Positions 15,800 to 25,031 are shown, counted from the stretch's first letter. The stretch: 42,356 nt of DNA from CANDYO01 sp049653745 (GCA_049653745.1 JBASGW010000040.1:1-42356), one strand, 5' to 3'. Translations and numbers: made by a program. Notes: generated by a model not told the origin, from the letters alone.

Positions 15800-17251
15800 C
15801 TAACTATTTTTTGCTAGAAATTCTTTCCATTCAGCTGGCAAGCTATATGCCCATTTAGTGCTGGTTCCAGCGCCTAAAAATATTACAATATCATTAGGAT
15901 TTGCTAGTGGAGTTAAAATCTCTGGTAATTTACTTGGTGAATCAAGACTAAGAATTATTTTGTTTTTATAATGCTGTTTTAAGGATGCAATCATTACCTC
16001 TTTATTTATTCCTTCAATAGAAGATTCTCCAGCGGAATAGATGTCGGCCATTAAAATAACATCAGCATCATCAAAGCAATTAACAAAATCAGAGAAAAGA
16101 TTCTCAACTCTGCTATATCTATGAAGCTGAACTACAGCAAGAACTTTAGCATCTTTATTCATTTTGTTGGCTTGAACCGCGGTTTCTAAAGTGGCTTTAA
16201 TTTCTTCTGGATGGTGAGCGTAATCATCAATAATTGTGATTCCATTTACTTCGTCAACTTTGGTGAATCTTCTTTTAACGCCGGTGAACTTAGCAAAAGC
16301 ATTAACAATTGATTGTTGCTTGAATTGTAATTTAACTCCAACGGCTATAGTGGCAAGTGAATTTAAAATATTATGCCTTCCAGGAATCGGTAAATGAATT
16401 TTTCTAATAATAAATTCTTCACCTAAAATTCTTTCAGACACTTTAACATCAAATTCAGAGCTTGCAATATTTTGAACAATATTTATAGCCTGAATGTCTA
16501 AATTATCTGAAGTGATACCATAGGTTATTACATTGCGGTCTTGGATGTCTTTAATTATGTTTTGTACTTCCAGATGGTCTTTGCATGCTACGGCAAACCC
16601 ATAAAATGGTAAGTTATGGATGAAGGATTTATATGCTTCTTTGAGCTGTGAAAAACTTCCGTAATAATCTAAATGCTCTGGGTCAATATTGGTTATAACT
16701 GCAATAGTTGAAGGAATGCGAATAAAAGTACCATCGGATTCATCAGCTTCAGCAATTAAATAATCACTGCTACCTAGATAAGCATTAGTACCTCTAGTAT
16801 TAATAATTCCTCCATTAATAACGGTTGGGTTTAATCCTTCAGCTTCAAAAATTGCAGCCATAAAAGCGGTTGTCGTGGTTTTTCCATGAGATCCAGAAAT
16901 AGCAATTGAAATTTTTAATCGCATAAGTTCAGCCAACATCTCTGAGCGCTTGATAACCGGAAGTCTCATAGCTCTTGCAGCAATAATCTCAGGATTAGTA
17001 TCTTTAACAGCTGTAGATTTTACTACAATTGAGGCATCTTTAATGTTATCTTCAACATGTCCTATAAAAACCTTGATTCCAATATTGCGTAACCTTAATA
17101 CATTATCATTTTCTCCTAAGTCGGAGCCTTGAACATTATAGCCAAGATTATGCATAATTTCAGCAATACCACTCATTCCAATGCCGCCGATTCCAATAAA
17201 ATGGAGAGTTCCGCAGTTATCAAACATCATTTTTTCTATGCCATTCATCAT
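15800..17251 (-). CDS. murC: UDP-N-acetylmuramate-L-alanine ligase
   Basis: MurC adds L-alanine to UDP-MurNAc using ATP, beginning the peptide stem of peptidoglycan. The 483-residue protein has the N-terminal UDP-binding loop FIGIGGIGMSGIAEIM (near 19), the ATP loop AISGSHGKTTTTAF (near 114), the ADESDGTF segment, NIDPEHLDYYG, and the DDYAHHPEEI motif (near 331). All are typical Mur ligase sites. Length is normal. Several Met codons lie near the start (M1, M2, M8, M9), so the exact initiation site is uncertain by a few residues. It is followed by murB after one base. Confidence 0.96.
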   Translation of the reverse strand: MMNGIEKMMFDNCGTLHFIGIGGIGMSGIAEIMHNLGYNVQGSDLGENDNVLRLRNIGIKVFIGHVEDNIKDASIVVKSTAVKDTNPEIIAARAMRLPVIKRSEMLAELMRLKISIAISGSHGKTTTTAFMAAIFEAEGLNPTVINGGIINTRGTNAYLGSSDYLIAEADESDGTFIRIPSTIAVITNIDPEHLDYYGSFSQLKEAYKSFIHNLPFYGFAVACKDHLEVQNIIKDIQDRNVITYGITSDNLDIQAINIVQNIASSEFDVKVSERILGEEFIIRKIHLPIPGRHNILNSLATIAVGVKLQFKQQSIVNAFAKFTGVKRRFTKVDEVNGITIIDDYAHHPEEIKATLETAVQANKMNKDAKVLAVVQLHRYSRVENLFSDFVNCFDDADVILMADIYSAGESSIEGINKEVMIASLKQHYKNKIILSLDSPSKLPEILTPLANPNDIVIFLGAGTSTKWAYSLPAEWKEFLAKNS

Positions 17252-17267
17252 GTAAGCTATTTATCCT

Positions 17268-18047
17268 CTATTTTACTATCTTGAATCCAATTGTTAATAT
17301 TATTTCTATTCCAATAAGAATTATAATTATAATTTCAAGTATTGAGCTATGTCTGCTATTAAAAGCTTCGCTTAACATTTGAAATAATTCATGAATCAAG
17401 TTCAGTCTTTTGTTTAAAATATCAACTCTTTGTTTAATATCTTGTTCTTTAGCAGCTAAATGATAGATAGGCTCTAGAGATGGATTATCCCATATAAATT
17501 CAGGGGTATCTAAAATATCGCTATGAAGATTAATAGAGCTTCTTTCAAGAAATAATTTCCCCATTTTTTGAGCAATTTCTTTCCCAGAAAATGGAATTTT
17601 ACCATTGTCTGCTAATGCTTTAGGGATATGTTCGGTTTTTTTAATTGTATGTTCAACTCTTTCTTCAAATACCGATAGCTTCATTGATTGAGCTAGGGCA
17701 TAAGATATAGCTAATCTCTCCATCGCTCCTGAATTTTTGGTAAGAATTATTTGATCTTGATGGATTTTGATAATATCTCCATAAACAATATAATATAGTT
17801 CTGAATTTACTTTAGGAACTCTATCATTTTCAAAATTTTTGATTTTCTTTAGAAAACCGTTAATATCTTCAGCTGTCATTTCCCAAAAAACAACACATCC
17901 ATGTGAGAAAAAGAATATATGCCCACCATTTGACGCAGTATAAATTACATTGCGAAATTTCTGAGTAACAGATTCATTTTTTACTAAATACTTATAAAGC
18001 AAATCCATTTGGTATGAATTTGCAGTACAAAAAGTTTTACATTGCAT
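17268..18047 (-). CDS. RMD1/DUF155-family membrane-anchored protein
   Basis: The 259-residue protein matches the RMD1 (YagE, DUF155) family known from fungal mitochondria and from Rickettsiales. The visible blocks are the opening CKTFCTANSYQMDLL, the GCVVFWEM motif near residue 50, ISYALAQSMKLSVFEERVE near 120, and LDTPEFIWDNPSLEPIYHLA near 184. A C-terminal membrane helix (about 236-256, very Ile-rich) anchors it. In mitochondria, family members act in inner-membrane organisation or translation support; a bacterial role is not established. The chosen start keeps the conserved N-terminal Cys block. It lies 16 bases upstream of murC on the same strand. Confidence 0.82.
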   Translation of the reverse strand: MQCKTFCTANSYQMDLLYKYLVKNESVTQKFRNVIYTASNGGHIFFFSHGCVVFWEMTAEDINGFLKKIKNFENDRVPKVNSELYYIVYGDIIKIHQDQIILTKNSGAMERLAISYALAQSMKLSVFEERVEHTIKKTEHIPKALADNGKIPFSGKEIAQKMGKLFLERSSINLHSDILDTPEFIWDNPSLEPIYHLAAKEQDIKQRVDILNKRLNLIHELFQMLSEAFNSRHSSILEIIIIILIGIEIILTIGFKIVK

Positions 18048-18143
18048 AGTTTGAAATTATAAATTAATTATGATAACCCCATTATCTCTCTTATTATAAG
18101 CAAATGCAACAAAAAAGCTTTCGAAGAGATTATAGATTTAGAC

Positions 18144-19298
18144 CTAGTGTTTTTTATTATAACTATCTAATAATTTTCGTATAACTTGAGTGGAGTCTTC
18201 GTTTTTCCTTTTTTCTATTTTTATAGGTGATATTATTGAGCCATCTTCAGCAAAATATGAAAGATAATTATTAGAAAATGCTAAATTAAAAATGGCTTCA
18301 TGATCTTCATTCATTGAAGAAGGTTTAAACAAAATTATCCTATCAGAGTTTAAATATAAAGGGATTTGTCCTATCATAGAAACGGATCCTCCAGGAATAA
18401 CAAATATGTTATTATTTTGTTGAGCTAGATAAAGCAATGGATTGAAATACGAGATCGTTTTTCTATTTTCTCCATCAATTCTAATTGCAAAATTAAAAAA
18501 TGAATAATTGATGTCTTGATCTTTAAATAAATTTACAAAATACTTACTCACTTCATCTATTGCCAATTCTGGATTTTGATTTGCTAAATATTCATGTTTG
18601 CAAGCAATTTCACCAGTTGTTGGATCAAATTTTCCTGTTCTTGGGCCGTTTTGAATAATAATTTGATGATTCCTACCCAGCTTTTGCCATAATTTAACTA
18701 TATCTAAGAATAATTTATTTGCTGATTCTTTAGTAAAAAAGTGAATTTTATTTTTGCTATCAGGAGCATCTCCTGGCATCATTACAATAATATATTTTCC
18801 ATCTAGGCTTGGTTTATTTGAGTCGTTCCAATTATCATAACTATTTTTTAACTCTTCTGTAGATGGGTTATTACTTAATGGAGCAAAAAGATAAGTCACA
18901 TTAGGAATTTTTTTTACCACTTCCATTTCTTCTTTTGTGTTAATAGTGATTTGAGGAATAACAAGTTGATCTAATTGAAGATTCTTAATGCCAGAGAAAT
19001 ATTGATGAATAAATAAGCAGGTATAGCTTCTTTTTATATTAATCATCTTATTTTGATAGAGGAGTTTTAGCAGCTTCATTGCCTCTTCGCCAACAGCTAA
19101 AGTAATATATTTTTCATTTTTTGGTATTTGCTGTGTAAGTTTATAATATTTATCTGAAGCTGAGATAAAAGGTTCTTTAGCATCAATAGTTTCTTTATGA
19201 ATTATAATGTTATTTTTTGAGAAAGCCTTAGATATCTCTTCAACTTGAGACATATCTCCAGTGTGAATCGAGCTAACTAAAATTAAAACTTTAAGCAT
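18144..19298 (-). CDS. ELM1-like (DUF1022-type) protein, putative
   Basis: The 384-residue protein looks like a two-domain Rossmann-type protein. It begins LKVLILVSSIHTGD, has a mid segment KYIIVMMPGDAPDSK, then IIIQNGPRTGKFD, and a late GGSVSMIGQIPLYL. This order (a glycine-rich strand end, an N-x-P/RRT-type motif, then a DS-V/S-M-x-x-E/Q motif) resembles the mitochondrial fission ELM1/DUF1022 family, whose fold is like GT-B glycosyltransferases. The match is loose and comes from memory. There is no signal peptide or membrane helix. It lies upstream of RMD1 with a 96-base gap. Interestingly, both have mitochondrial relatives, but a shared role is speculation. Confidence 0.5.
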   Translation of the reverse strand: MLKVLILVSSIHTGDMSQVEEISKAFSKNNIIIHKETIDAKEPFISASDKYYKLTQQIPKNEKYITLAVGEEAMKLLKLLYQNKMINIKRSYTCLFIHQYFSGIKNLQLDQLVIPQITINTKEEMEVVKKIPNVTYLFAPLSNNPSTEELKNSYDNWNDSNKPSLDGKYIIVMMPGDAPDSKNKIHFFTKESANKLFLDIVKLWQKLGRNHQIIIQNGPRTGKFDPTTGEIACKHEYLANQNPELAIDEVSKYFVNLFKDQDINYSFFNFAIRIDGENRKTISYFNPLLYLAQQNNNIFVIPGGSVSMIGQIPLYLNSDRIILFKPSSMNEDHEAIFNLAFSNNYLSYFAEDGSIISPIKIEKRKNEDSTQVIRKLLDSYNKKH

Positions 19299-19407
19299 GA
19301 TTAATCCCTTAATATAAAGCTTAATATTACTTTAGCATAAAAGTTTGCTTTCTGTGGCAAAATAAGTAATATTATTTTTAAGATAAATTTGGATTATATA
19401 ATAAAAT

Positions 19408-20067
19408 ATGGAAAAGAAATCTGACCTAATACATGACGCTAATATTGCTATATTCAAATTCTTTAATGAATTACTTGGTAAACCAGAATTTGATCCCGTA
19501 ATGATTATATCCGATAAAATAGGAAGTCATCAACTCTTCTATTATTATTTTATTTCTGCTTTTGTGATTGCTAGTTTCACTATTTATATTAATAGAAATA
19601 ATATTGATACGGCAAAAGAGCTTGTTATTTCATGGGTTACTGCTGCTATAACTTTATTATCTTCATTAATTATTGGCTATATTATAATAACCCTTATTAA
19701 AAATTATACTAATATTTCACGTCCTTTTTGCAGTATGGAGGATATTTATATCTTACCAATGATAACTGATATGTTAGATTGCAAAATGAGTTTTCCTAGT
19801 GGGCATGTTAGTTTTTTAACTATAATGATTGTAAGTTTCTGGTCGTTATTTAATTATCAATTTAAAATTCTTTCAATCTTCTTGCTTATAGTGGTGGCTA
19901 TAACCAGAATGACTTCAGGATCGCACTATCCAATGGATCTTTTTGGGGCAGTAGTAATTATGCTGCCGTTAACTGCTTATATTCATCATAAAGTTGCTCA
20001 TTATATATTGCATTGTGAAGGAAAGTATGATGCTTTCAACAAAGTGCATTCTAGATTAAAAAAATAA
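19408..20067 (+). CDS. PAP2-family membrane phosphatase
   Basis: The 219-residue integral membrane protein has about five hydrophobic helices and the complete PAP2 catalytic signature: Lys98 with Arg105-Pro106 (KNYTNISRPF), P130-S-G-H133, and Arg167 with His173 and Asp177 (RMTSGSHYPMD). Such enzymes remove phosphate from lipid substrates: undecaprenyl diphosphate, phosphatidylglycerophosphate, or lipid A as in LpxE. The substrate cannot be decided from motifs alone. Because the region makes peptidoglycan precursors and LPS components, recycling of the carrier lipid or lipid A trimming are both reasonable. It stands alone between divergent and convergent neighbours. Confidence 0.9.
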   Translation: MEKKSDLIHDANIAIFKFFNELLGKPEFDPVMIISDKIGSHQLFYYYFISAFVIASFTIYINRNNIDTAKELVISWVTAAITLLSSLIIGYIIITLIKNYTNISRPFCSMEDIYILPMITDMLDCKMSFPSGHVSFLTIMIVSFWSLFNYQFKILSIFLLIVVAITRMTSGSHYPMDLFGAVVIMLPLTAYIHHKVAHYILHCEGKYDAFNKVHSRLKK

Positions 20068-20129
20068 ATTTACTTTATAATAGGCTGATTTAGAATTTAT
20101 TGTAAATAATACAAAGCCTATGTTGCTCA

Positions 20130-20912
20130 TTATATATTTATTGTTCCTCTATAATTGATATTGGTTTGCCCAGCCATAAATATTTGTTCATTTTGTATAG
20201 AAAGGTTTAAATCTCCCCCTAATTGCCTGATGGTGATTTTGCTATCTACTAGACCTTTTTTATATAAACAAGCGAAGGTTGCGCAAGCACCGGTTCCACA
20301 GGCCAGAGTTGCTCCAGCTCCGCGTTCAAAAGTTCTTAAATATATAAAATCTCTTGCAATTATTTTAGCAAAATTGACATTTACTTTATTAGGAAATAGG
20401 GCGTCATTTTCAATTAAGTTTCCATATTCTAATACTTGGATGTTATTTAAACTTTCCAAATTATTCCAGTTTAAACTAGTGATATTGATAACTATATGAG
20501 GGTTGCCAATATCCATTAAATCACCTTGCAAGCCATAAAGAGAGATATTTTCTTTAAGAATATCTGCTTTTCCCATATTAATTGCCACCAAGTCATCTTG
20601 AAGATTAGCGGTGATAATACGATTTTCAGTTTTCATAGTTAAAGTTGATTGCTCTTCCAAAAGCAGGCTAGCAACGCATCTGCTACCATTGCCGCAAGCC
20701 AAAGCTTTGCTGCCATCATTATTAAATATTTTTACGGCAATATCGGCATGATCACAATTTTCAATTAACAATAACTGGTCAAACCCTATTGACTTTTTAT
20801 AATCAGCAAGGTTAGTGATTTGCTCTGAAGATAAATGAATTTTCTGAGTGCGACAATCAATTATAACAAAATCATTGCCGCAGCCATTCATTTTTGTGAA
20901 GTTTATATTCAT
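20130..20912 (-). CDS. dapF: Diaminopimelate epimerase
   Basis: DapF converts LL- to meso-diaminopimelate, the cross-linking residue of peptidoglycan and the direct lysine precursor. The 260-residue protein shows both catalytic cysteines, Cys73 in ACGNGSRCVA and Cys205 in ACGTGACAT, plus the opening FTKMNGCGNDFVIID and the GNPHIVI segment. Length is slightly short of the usual 270-280 but nothing essential is missing. Its start overlaps the preceding lipoprotein gene by four bases, so the two are translationally coupled. Confidence 0.96.
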   Translation of the reverse strand: MNINFTKMNGCGNDFVIIDCRTQKIHLSSEQITNLADYKKSIGFDQLLLIENCDHADIAVKIFNNDGSKALACGNGSRCVASLLLEEQSTLTMKTENRIITANLQDDLVAINMGKADILKENISLYGLQGDLMDIGNPHIVINITSLNWNNLESLNNIQVLEYGNLIENDALFPNKVNVNFAKIIARDFIYLRTFERGAGATLACGTGACATFACLYKKGLVDSKITIRQLGGDLNLSIQNEQIFMAGQTNINYRGTINI

Positions 20913-22054
20913 CTTATTGGATTATTTTCTACCACTATAAATTGTTGGTTTTGAACTTTTGCTATAGGTAAATTATAAATAACTTGACCATTGTTATCGA
21001 AAACCATACTAGAATATTTTCCTATATTTTGGTAGTTATTATAAGAAATAATACTATGTTTATCTATTGTTAAGCCATCATTATGCATATTTATAAGCAT
21101 AAGCAAAGATTCATAGGTGATCATATCTAGATTATTAGCTTTGTTACCAAAAGTATTAGTGTATTTTTCTTCAAATTTATGGTTACTAAGGTCTTTTCTT
21201 AACAAAATTGCCCCATTTAAAGCAGGTAAATGTAGAACTGCGCTGTTATCCCAGCTTTGCAGGCCAATTAGCTGAACATGATGAAGAGAATGCTTAAGCA
21301 ATGCTTTATCTAAGAAAACAAGATTTTTATCTCCTTGTGGCATAAAAATTGCTTGGTTAGGTGTTTGTTTATCTATGGATTGTACCAGGGTGTTTATAGT
21401 TTTTTCGGCATCTTCTTGGCTAGTGGGATCATACCAATTGGCGCTGAAAGTGATGCCACTTTTTTGACTGATTATATCTTCAATTGCATCATTAATTATA
21501 TGACCCAATTTATTTTCTGGTAGAATCAAGCTAAAAGAAGAAGTTCCTTGGCTTATAGCATAGTCAGTTATAGTTTTAGCTTGGCTATCTGGAGAAATTC
21601 CCATAATTAGCAATGAGTTATATTTTATGCTTGAATCATTAGATAAGCTTAGTACTGGAATATTTTTATCCTTAATTAAGTTCATCAATTTTACAGTGTC
21701 TTTGCCGTATAATGGCCCTACAATAAACTGAATATTATGTTCATTTAAAGTTGATAATAGTTGCTGTGGAGCAGAATTAAGTAGGTCTGAGTTTATAATA
21801 GTTAAATTGATGTCTTGGTTATTACTATCTTCAATGGCCAATTGCGCGGCCTGCACTATATTGCCGCCAATGCGTTCATTCTCTTTATCTAAGGGCGCAA
21901 TTAAAGCGATATTAACTTGTGCTGTTGTAGATGGTGCTGTAATATCTTTTTTAGCAATAGTGTCTTGAGGAATAACGTTGGCATCAGTTGTTTTAGTAGT
22001 GCTACAGGAACTTAGTAAAAAAACTGAAATAATAACAATTATAAAACGCAACAT
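20909..22054 (-). CDS. LpoA-like periplasmic-binding-fold lipoprotein
   Basis: The 381-residue protein has a lipoprotein signal peptide with the lipobox Leu14-Ser-Ser-Cys17. The mature part has a type 1 periplasmic binding fold: VNIALIAPLDKENERIGGNIVQAA in two strand-helix blocks near 47, FIVGPLYGKDT near 112, IPVLSLSNDS, and YAISQGTSSFSLILP. This matches the C-terminal domain of LpoA, the outer-membrane activator of penicillin-binding protein 1A, without LpoA's long N-terminal TPR domain. It is divergent from rsmI, the arrangement also seen for lpoA/rsmI (yraM/yraL) in other proteobacteria. It is coupled to dapF. A role in peptidoglycan synthesis is a good inference, not shown. Confidence 0.82.
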   Translation of the reverse strand: MLRFIIVIISVFLLSSCSTTKTTDANVIPQDTIAKKDITAPSTTAQVNIALIAPLDKENERIGGNIVQAAQLAIEDSNNQDINLTIINSDLLNSAPQQLLSTLNEHNIQFIVGPLYGKDTVKLMNLIKDKNIPVLSLSNDSSIKYNSLLIMGISPDSQAKTITDYAISQGTSSFSLILPENKLGHIINDAIEDIISQKSGITFSANWYDPTSQEDAEKTINTLVQSIDKQTPNQAIFMPQGDKNLVFLDKALLKHSLHHVQLIGLQSWDNSAVLHLPALNGAILLRKDLSNHKFEEKYTNTFGNKANNLDMITYESLLMLINMHNDGLTIDKHSIISYNNYQNIGKYSSMVFDNNGQVIYNLPIAKVQNQQFIVVENNPIR

Positions 22055-22115
22055 AAAACTATCCTCAATGATTTTAACTAGAAATAATATAACAGATTAA
22101 AGTATAATTAATAAA

Positions 22116-22961
22116 ATGGAAAGTAAAAACGGAAAATTATATATTGTAGCTACACCAATAGGCAACATTAAAGATATTAGCTTCAGGGCTATTGAGGTAT
22201 TAGAAAATGTTGATTTTATTATATGTGAAGATACCCGCGTAACCAATGTTCTTCTTAGAAATTATAATGTAAAGAAGCCCTTGCTTGTTTACAATGATCA
22301 TAGTGACCAAGTAATGCGTAATAAAATTTTATCTTTGCTTGATGAAGGTAAGAATTTGGCTTTAGTATCTGATGCGGGAACTCCATTAATTTCTGACCCT
22401 GGCTATAAATTAATCCAAGCTTTACATAAAAATAATATAATAGTGAATGCTATTCCTGGTCCATGTTCAGTTGTGGCTGCTCTATCAATTGCTGGAGTTG
22501 CAACGGATAGATTTATGTTTATGGGATTTTTGCCTTCTAAGGTCAATGCCAAGAGCTCTGTTTTTGCTGAAGTCCAAGCTATAAAAACTACGTTAGTATT
22601 CTTTGAATCTAGCAATAGATTATTAGAAACTTTAGAAGTGATAGAGGATTATTTTGCTAATCGTAAAGTGGCAATAGTTAGAGAGATAACCAAAATATAC
22701 GAAGAAGTGGTTAAAGGATCGGCTGTGCAAGTTGCTCAATATTTTAATAACCACCCAGATAAACTTCGAGGAGAGATTGTGTTAATAATAGATTCTCCAA
22801 CAGAAGATGAAACAATGTCAGAAGCTGAAATGGTTAAGCAGTTAGAAAAACTCATGTTAGAGATGTCTTTAAAAGACGCAGTTGAAATTATTTCTACTCA
22901 ACATAAAATTAGCAAAAAGCAAATATATAAATTAGCGCTAAAAGTTAAAGATATTCTTTAG
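22116..22961 (+). CDS. rsmI: 16S rRNA (cytidine1402-2'-O)-methyltransferase
   Basis: RsmI methylates the ribose of C1402 in the decoding centre of the small ribosomal subunit. The 281-residue SAM-dependent tetrapyrrole-methylase-fold protein opens with KLYIVATPIGNIKDISFRA in two blocks and carries FIICEDTRVT, the signature VSDAGTPLISDPGY near 86, and AIPGPCSVVAALSIAG. A C-terminal helical region follows. It starts 61 bases from the divergent LpoA-like gene. In many bacteria yraN and a phosphoheptose-isomerase-like gene (diaA) come next; here a secreted repeat protein follows instead. Confidence 0.95.
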   Translation: MESKNGKLYIVATPIGNIKDISFRAIEVLENVDFIICEDTRVTNVLLRNYNVKKPLLVYNDHSDQVMRNKILSLLDEGKNLALVSDAGTPLISDPGYKLIQALHKNNIIVNAIPGPCSVVAALSIAGVATDRFMFMGFLPSKVNAKSSVFAEVQAIKTTLVFFESSNRLLETLEVIEDYFANRKVAIVREITKIYEEVVKGSAVQVAQYFNNHPDKLRGEIVLIIDSPTEDETMSEAEMVKQLEKLMLEMSLKDAVEIISTQHKISKKQIYKLALKVKDIL

Positions 22962-23036
22962 AAATTGCATAGAACAATTATTAATGGTAACGTTTTATTA
23001 ATAACAGTTTTATGTTTTAAATTTAAGGAGTAGGGA

Positions 23037-25031
23037 ATGAATAAAAATTTTCTTAAAATAACCACAATTTTATGTAGTGTAACTAATTTTTTACCAGCTT
23101 TATCATTAGCAGAAGAGATCGTACCCATTAGTACGTATCATCCGTATCATCCTTATCACCCTTCTTATGATCCCACTCGCAATAAAAATATTAAAAATTC
23201 AGAAGGGGGTGAATTAGATATAAATGAAAATTATATCACTGGTGCTACTAGCTCAACTATAACTACCAAGAATGGTGAAACTCTTACAGGAGAGGGGGAT
23301 GCAAATTGGTCCACCGGTGTGAGCAGCACAGTTACCAATGAAGATAATGGAAAAGTTTATAATGTGAGTAGTAAATCAAGGGGTGAGGGCTCTATAACAA
23401 GTTCTGAAGGAGGATCTCTAACTAGAGATAATGAAGGGACTACCATAGGTACTACCATAAGTAAAGATGGTAAGGAGATTAAAGGAAGTGGATCTATTGT
23501 GCAGAGCAGTAATGGTAAATATGAATATGAGGGAACATTTACTAATGAAGAAAATGGCGAAAGTTATAATGTGACTCGTCAGGAAGGAGGAAGTGCCACT
23601 GTCACAAGTTCTGCAGGAGGAACTTTTACTCAATCTGGTGATGGAGGCAATATAAAGACATCTACAGGAAAAAATATAGGCATAAAGAAAAATTCTGATG
23701 GAGAGATAACTTTAACAAGTTCCACGGGAAAAAGCATTAATGTGAAGAGAAATAGCGATGGCACCACAACTATAATGTCTAGTGATGGCAGTAGCGTAAA
23801 AGTACAAAATCCAATTCAAATTTCACAAGATAGTAATGGAAATTTAGTAATAACTAGCTCTAGTGGAGAAGTTGTTACTAAAGATACTGATGGGAATATT
23901 ATTTTAACTAGCCCTGAAGGCAAAAGTGTGGGAGTGGAGAAAAATAGTGATGGATCCATAACTTTAATTCGTTCTACGGGAAAGAATATTGAGGTGAAGA
24001 AAAATGCTGATGGAACCACAACTATAACTACCTATCATGGTAAAAATATTAATTTGAAGCAAAATAGCGATGGTTCCACCACTTTAACAAGTTCTAAAGG
24101 TAAAAGCGTTAACATAAAGAAAAATGGAGATCAATCAATTACTACTACTAACGCTATTACGGATGCGGCTGGAAAATCAAACATAATAAATTTTTCAGTT
24201 AATGATGATGGAGATATAGTAATCAGTAGTTCGCGCGCTAATTCTATTAGCAAAAATACAAATGGGAGTGTTACCATTAATGATAGTAAGAAAAAGGAAA
24301 CTGTTACTCTAACAAAAAATAGTGATGGAACAGTAACTTTAGTTGAAACTATTAACGGAAAAATTGTAAAAAATGACACAATAACATCGATAAAACAAAA
24401 AACTATTACTATTTCTTATAATGGCCATGTTTATGAGCCTACTTACACTCAAATAGAAGGAATTAATTCTGCAGGTAAAGAAAAAACTGGAAGTATTATA
24501 AATTACGACGATGGTCAAATTAAAAAAATGAATAGTGACTTAATAGGAGTAACTCCAGATTATGCTTCTGTGGGACAGGAAATAAAAGCTAATAATGGAG
24601 CAACTATAAATATTCAAGGAGATAAATATACATCTGATTCCACTACTGTTAAAGATAAAGATGATAATTTAGTTACAGTTAACAGAACTATAACAAATAA
24701 TGAAACTGGTGCTTCTGGATCTATAAATAAAACTTATTCAAAAGATGAGGGTGCTAGCACCACTAAGTCTACTTCTACTGGTGATTCTGTGAATACAGCT
24801 ATTTCAGATGATGGTCTAAAATCTACTAGAACTACAGCTTCGGGTGATACCAAAACCATAGCTAGTTCTGCTGAGGGGGCCGTAAGTACAGCTGTTTCTG
24901 AAAATAAGGGAGATAATTTAGGGGCCATGATTCAGGCTGTATTTAGAGGATTGTTTAAAGATGTGTCTCAAGGTTCATTAAAGAGTTCAGTTAAAGCAGA
25001 TAAAGAAACTATACAGAGTGAAAAACAGTAA
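23037..25031 (+). CDS. Secreted Thr/Ser/Asn/Gly-rich repeat protein
   Basis: This 664-residue protein has a signal peptide (MNKNFLKITTILCS, hydrophobic core, probable cleavage after LAE or SLA near residue 26) followed by a YHPYHPYHP stretch. The mature chain is almost entirely low-complexity Thr, Ser, Asn, Gly, Asp and Lys. Residues 211-373 hold about eight units of roughly 20 residues with the pattern GKSINVKRNSDGTTTIMSSD, likely a beta-solenoid. Two copies of a TNE(D/E)NG..YNV block sit before them. The tail (about 610-664) is helical. No autotransporter barrel, lipobox or cell-wall anchor is seen. AAGGAG lies 6 bases before the ATG. It is paralogous in its start to the gene at 34140-34691. 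The function is unknown; surface or secreted adhesin-like material is one idea. Confidence 0.88.
   Translation: MNKNFLKITTILCSVTNFLPALSLAEEIVPISTYHPYHPYHPSYDPTRNKNIKNSEGGELDINENYITGATSSTITTKNGETLTGEGDANWSTGVSSTVTNEDNGKVYNVSSKSRGEGSITSSEGGSLTRDNEGTTIGTTISKDGKEIKGSGSIVQSSNGKYEYEGTFTNEENGESYNVTRQEGGSATVTSSAGGTFTQSGDGGNIKTSTGKNIGIKKNSDGEITLTSSTGKSINVKRNSDGTTTIMSSDGSSVKVQNPIQISQDSNGNLVITSSSGEVVTKDTDGNIILTSPEGKSVGVEKNSDGSITLIRSTGKNIEVKKNADGTTTITTYHGKNINLKQNSDGSTTLTSSKGKSVNIKKNGDQSITTTNAITDAAGKSNIINFSVNDDGDIVISSSRANSISKNTNGSVTINDSKKKETVTLTKNSDGTVTLVETINGKIVKNDTITSIKQKTITISYNGHVYEPTYTQIEGINSAGKEKTGSIINYDDGQIKKMNSDLIGVTPDYASVGQEIKANNGATINIQGDKYTSDSTTVKDKDDNLVTVNRTITNNETGASGSINKTYSKDEGASTTKSTSTGDSVNTAISDDGLKSTRTTASGDTKTIASSAEGAVSTAVSENKGDNLGAMIQAVFRGLFKDVSQGSLKSSVKADKETIQSEKQ
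23667..24155 (+). repeat. Tandem ~60-bp coding repeats (about eight diverged units)
   Basis: Units of 20 codons begin at residues 211, 231, 251 (longer, 26), 277 (shorter, 18), 295, 315, 335 and 355 of the secreted protein. Gly-Lys and Asn-Ser-Asp-Gly positions are the best conserved. At DNA level the units have diverged and the array keeps the reading frame, so copy-number change would not break the gene. Confidence 0.8.

Noticed and set aside
23133..23168. The YHPYHPYHP stretch as a metal-binding or regulatory repeat
   Set aside because: It is a short codon-repeat expansion just after the signal peptide; three short units are too few to claim a function.
23667..24155. A CRISPR array
   Set aside because: The regular repeats are coding, about 60 bp, contiguous without unique spacers, and lie inside a secreted-protein gene. 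No cas genes are present.
24131..24928. Long minus-strand frames opposite the secreted repeat gene
   Set aside because: They are hydrophobic shadows produced by the Thr/Ser/Asn-rich codons of the real gene.
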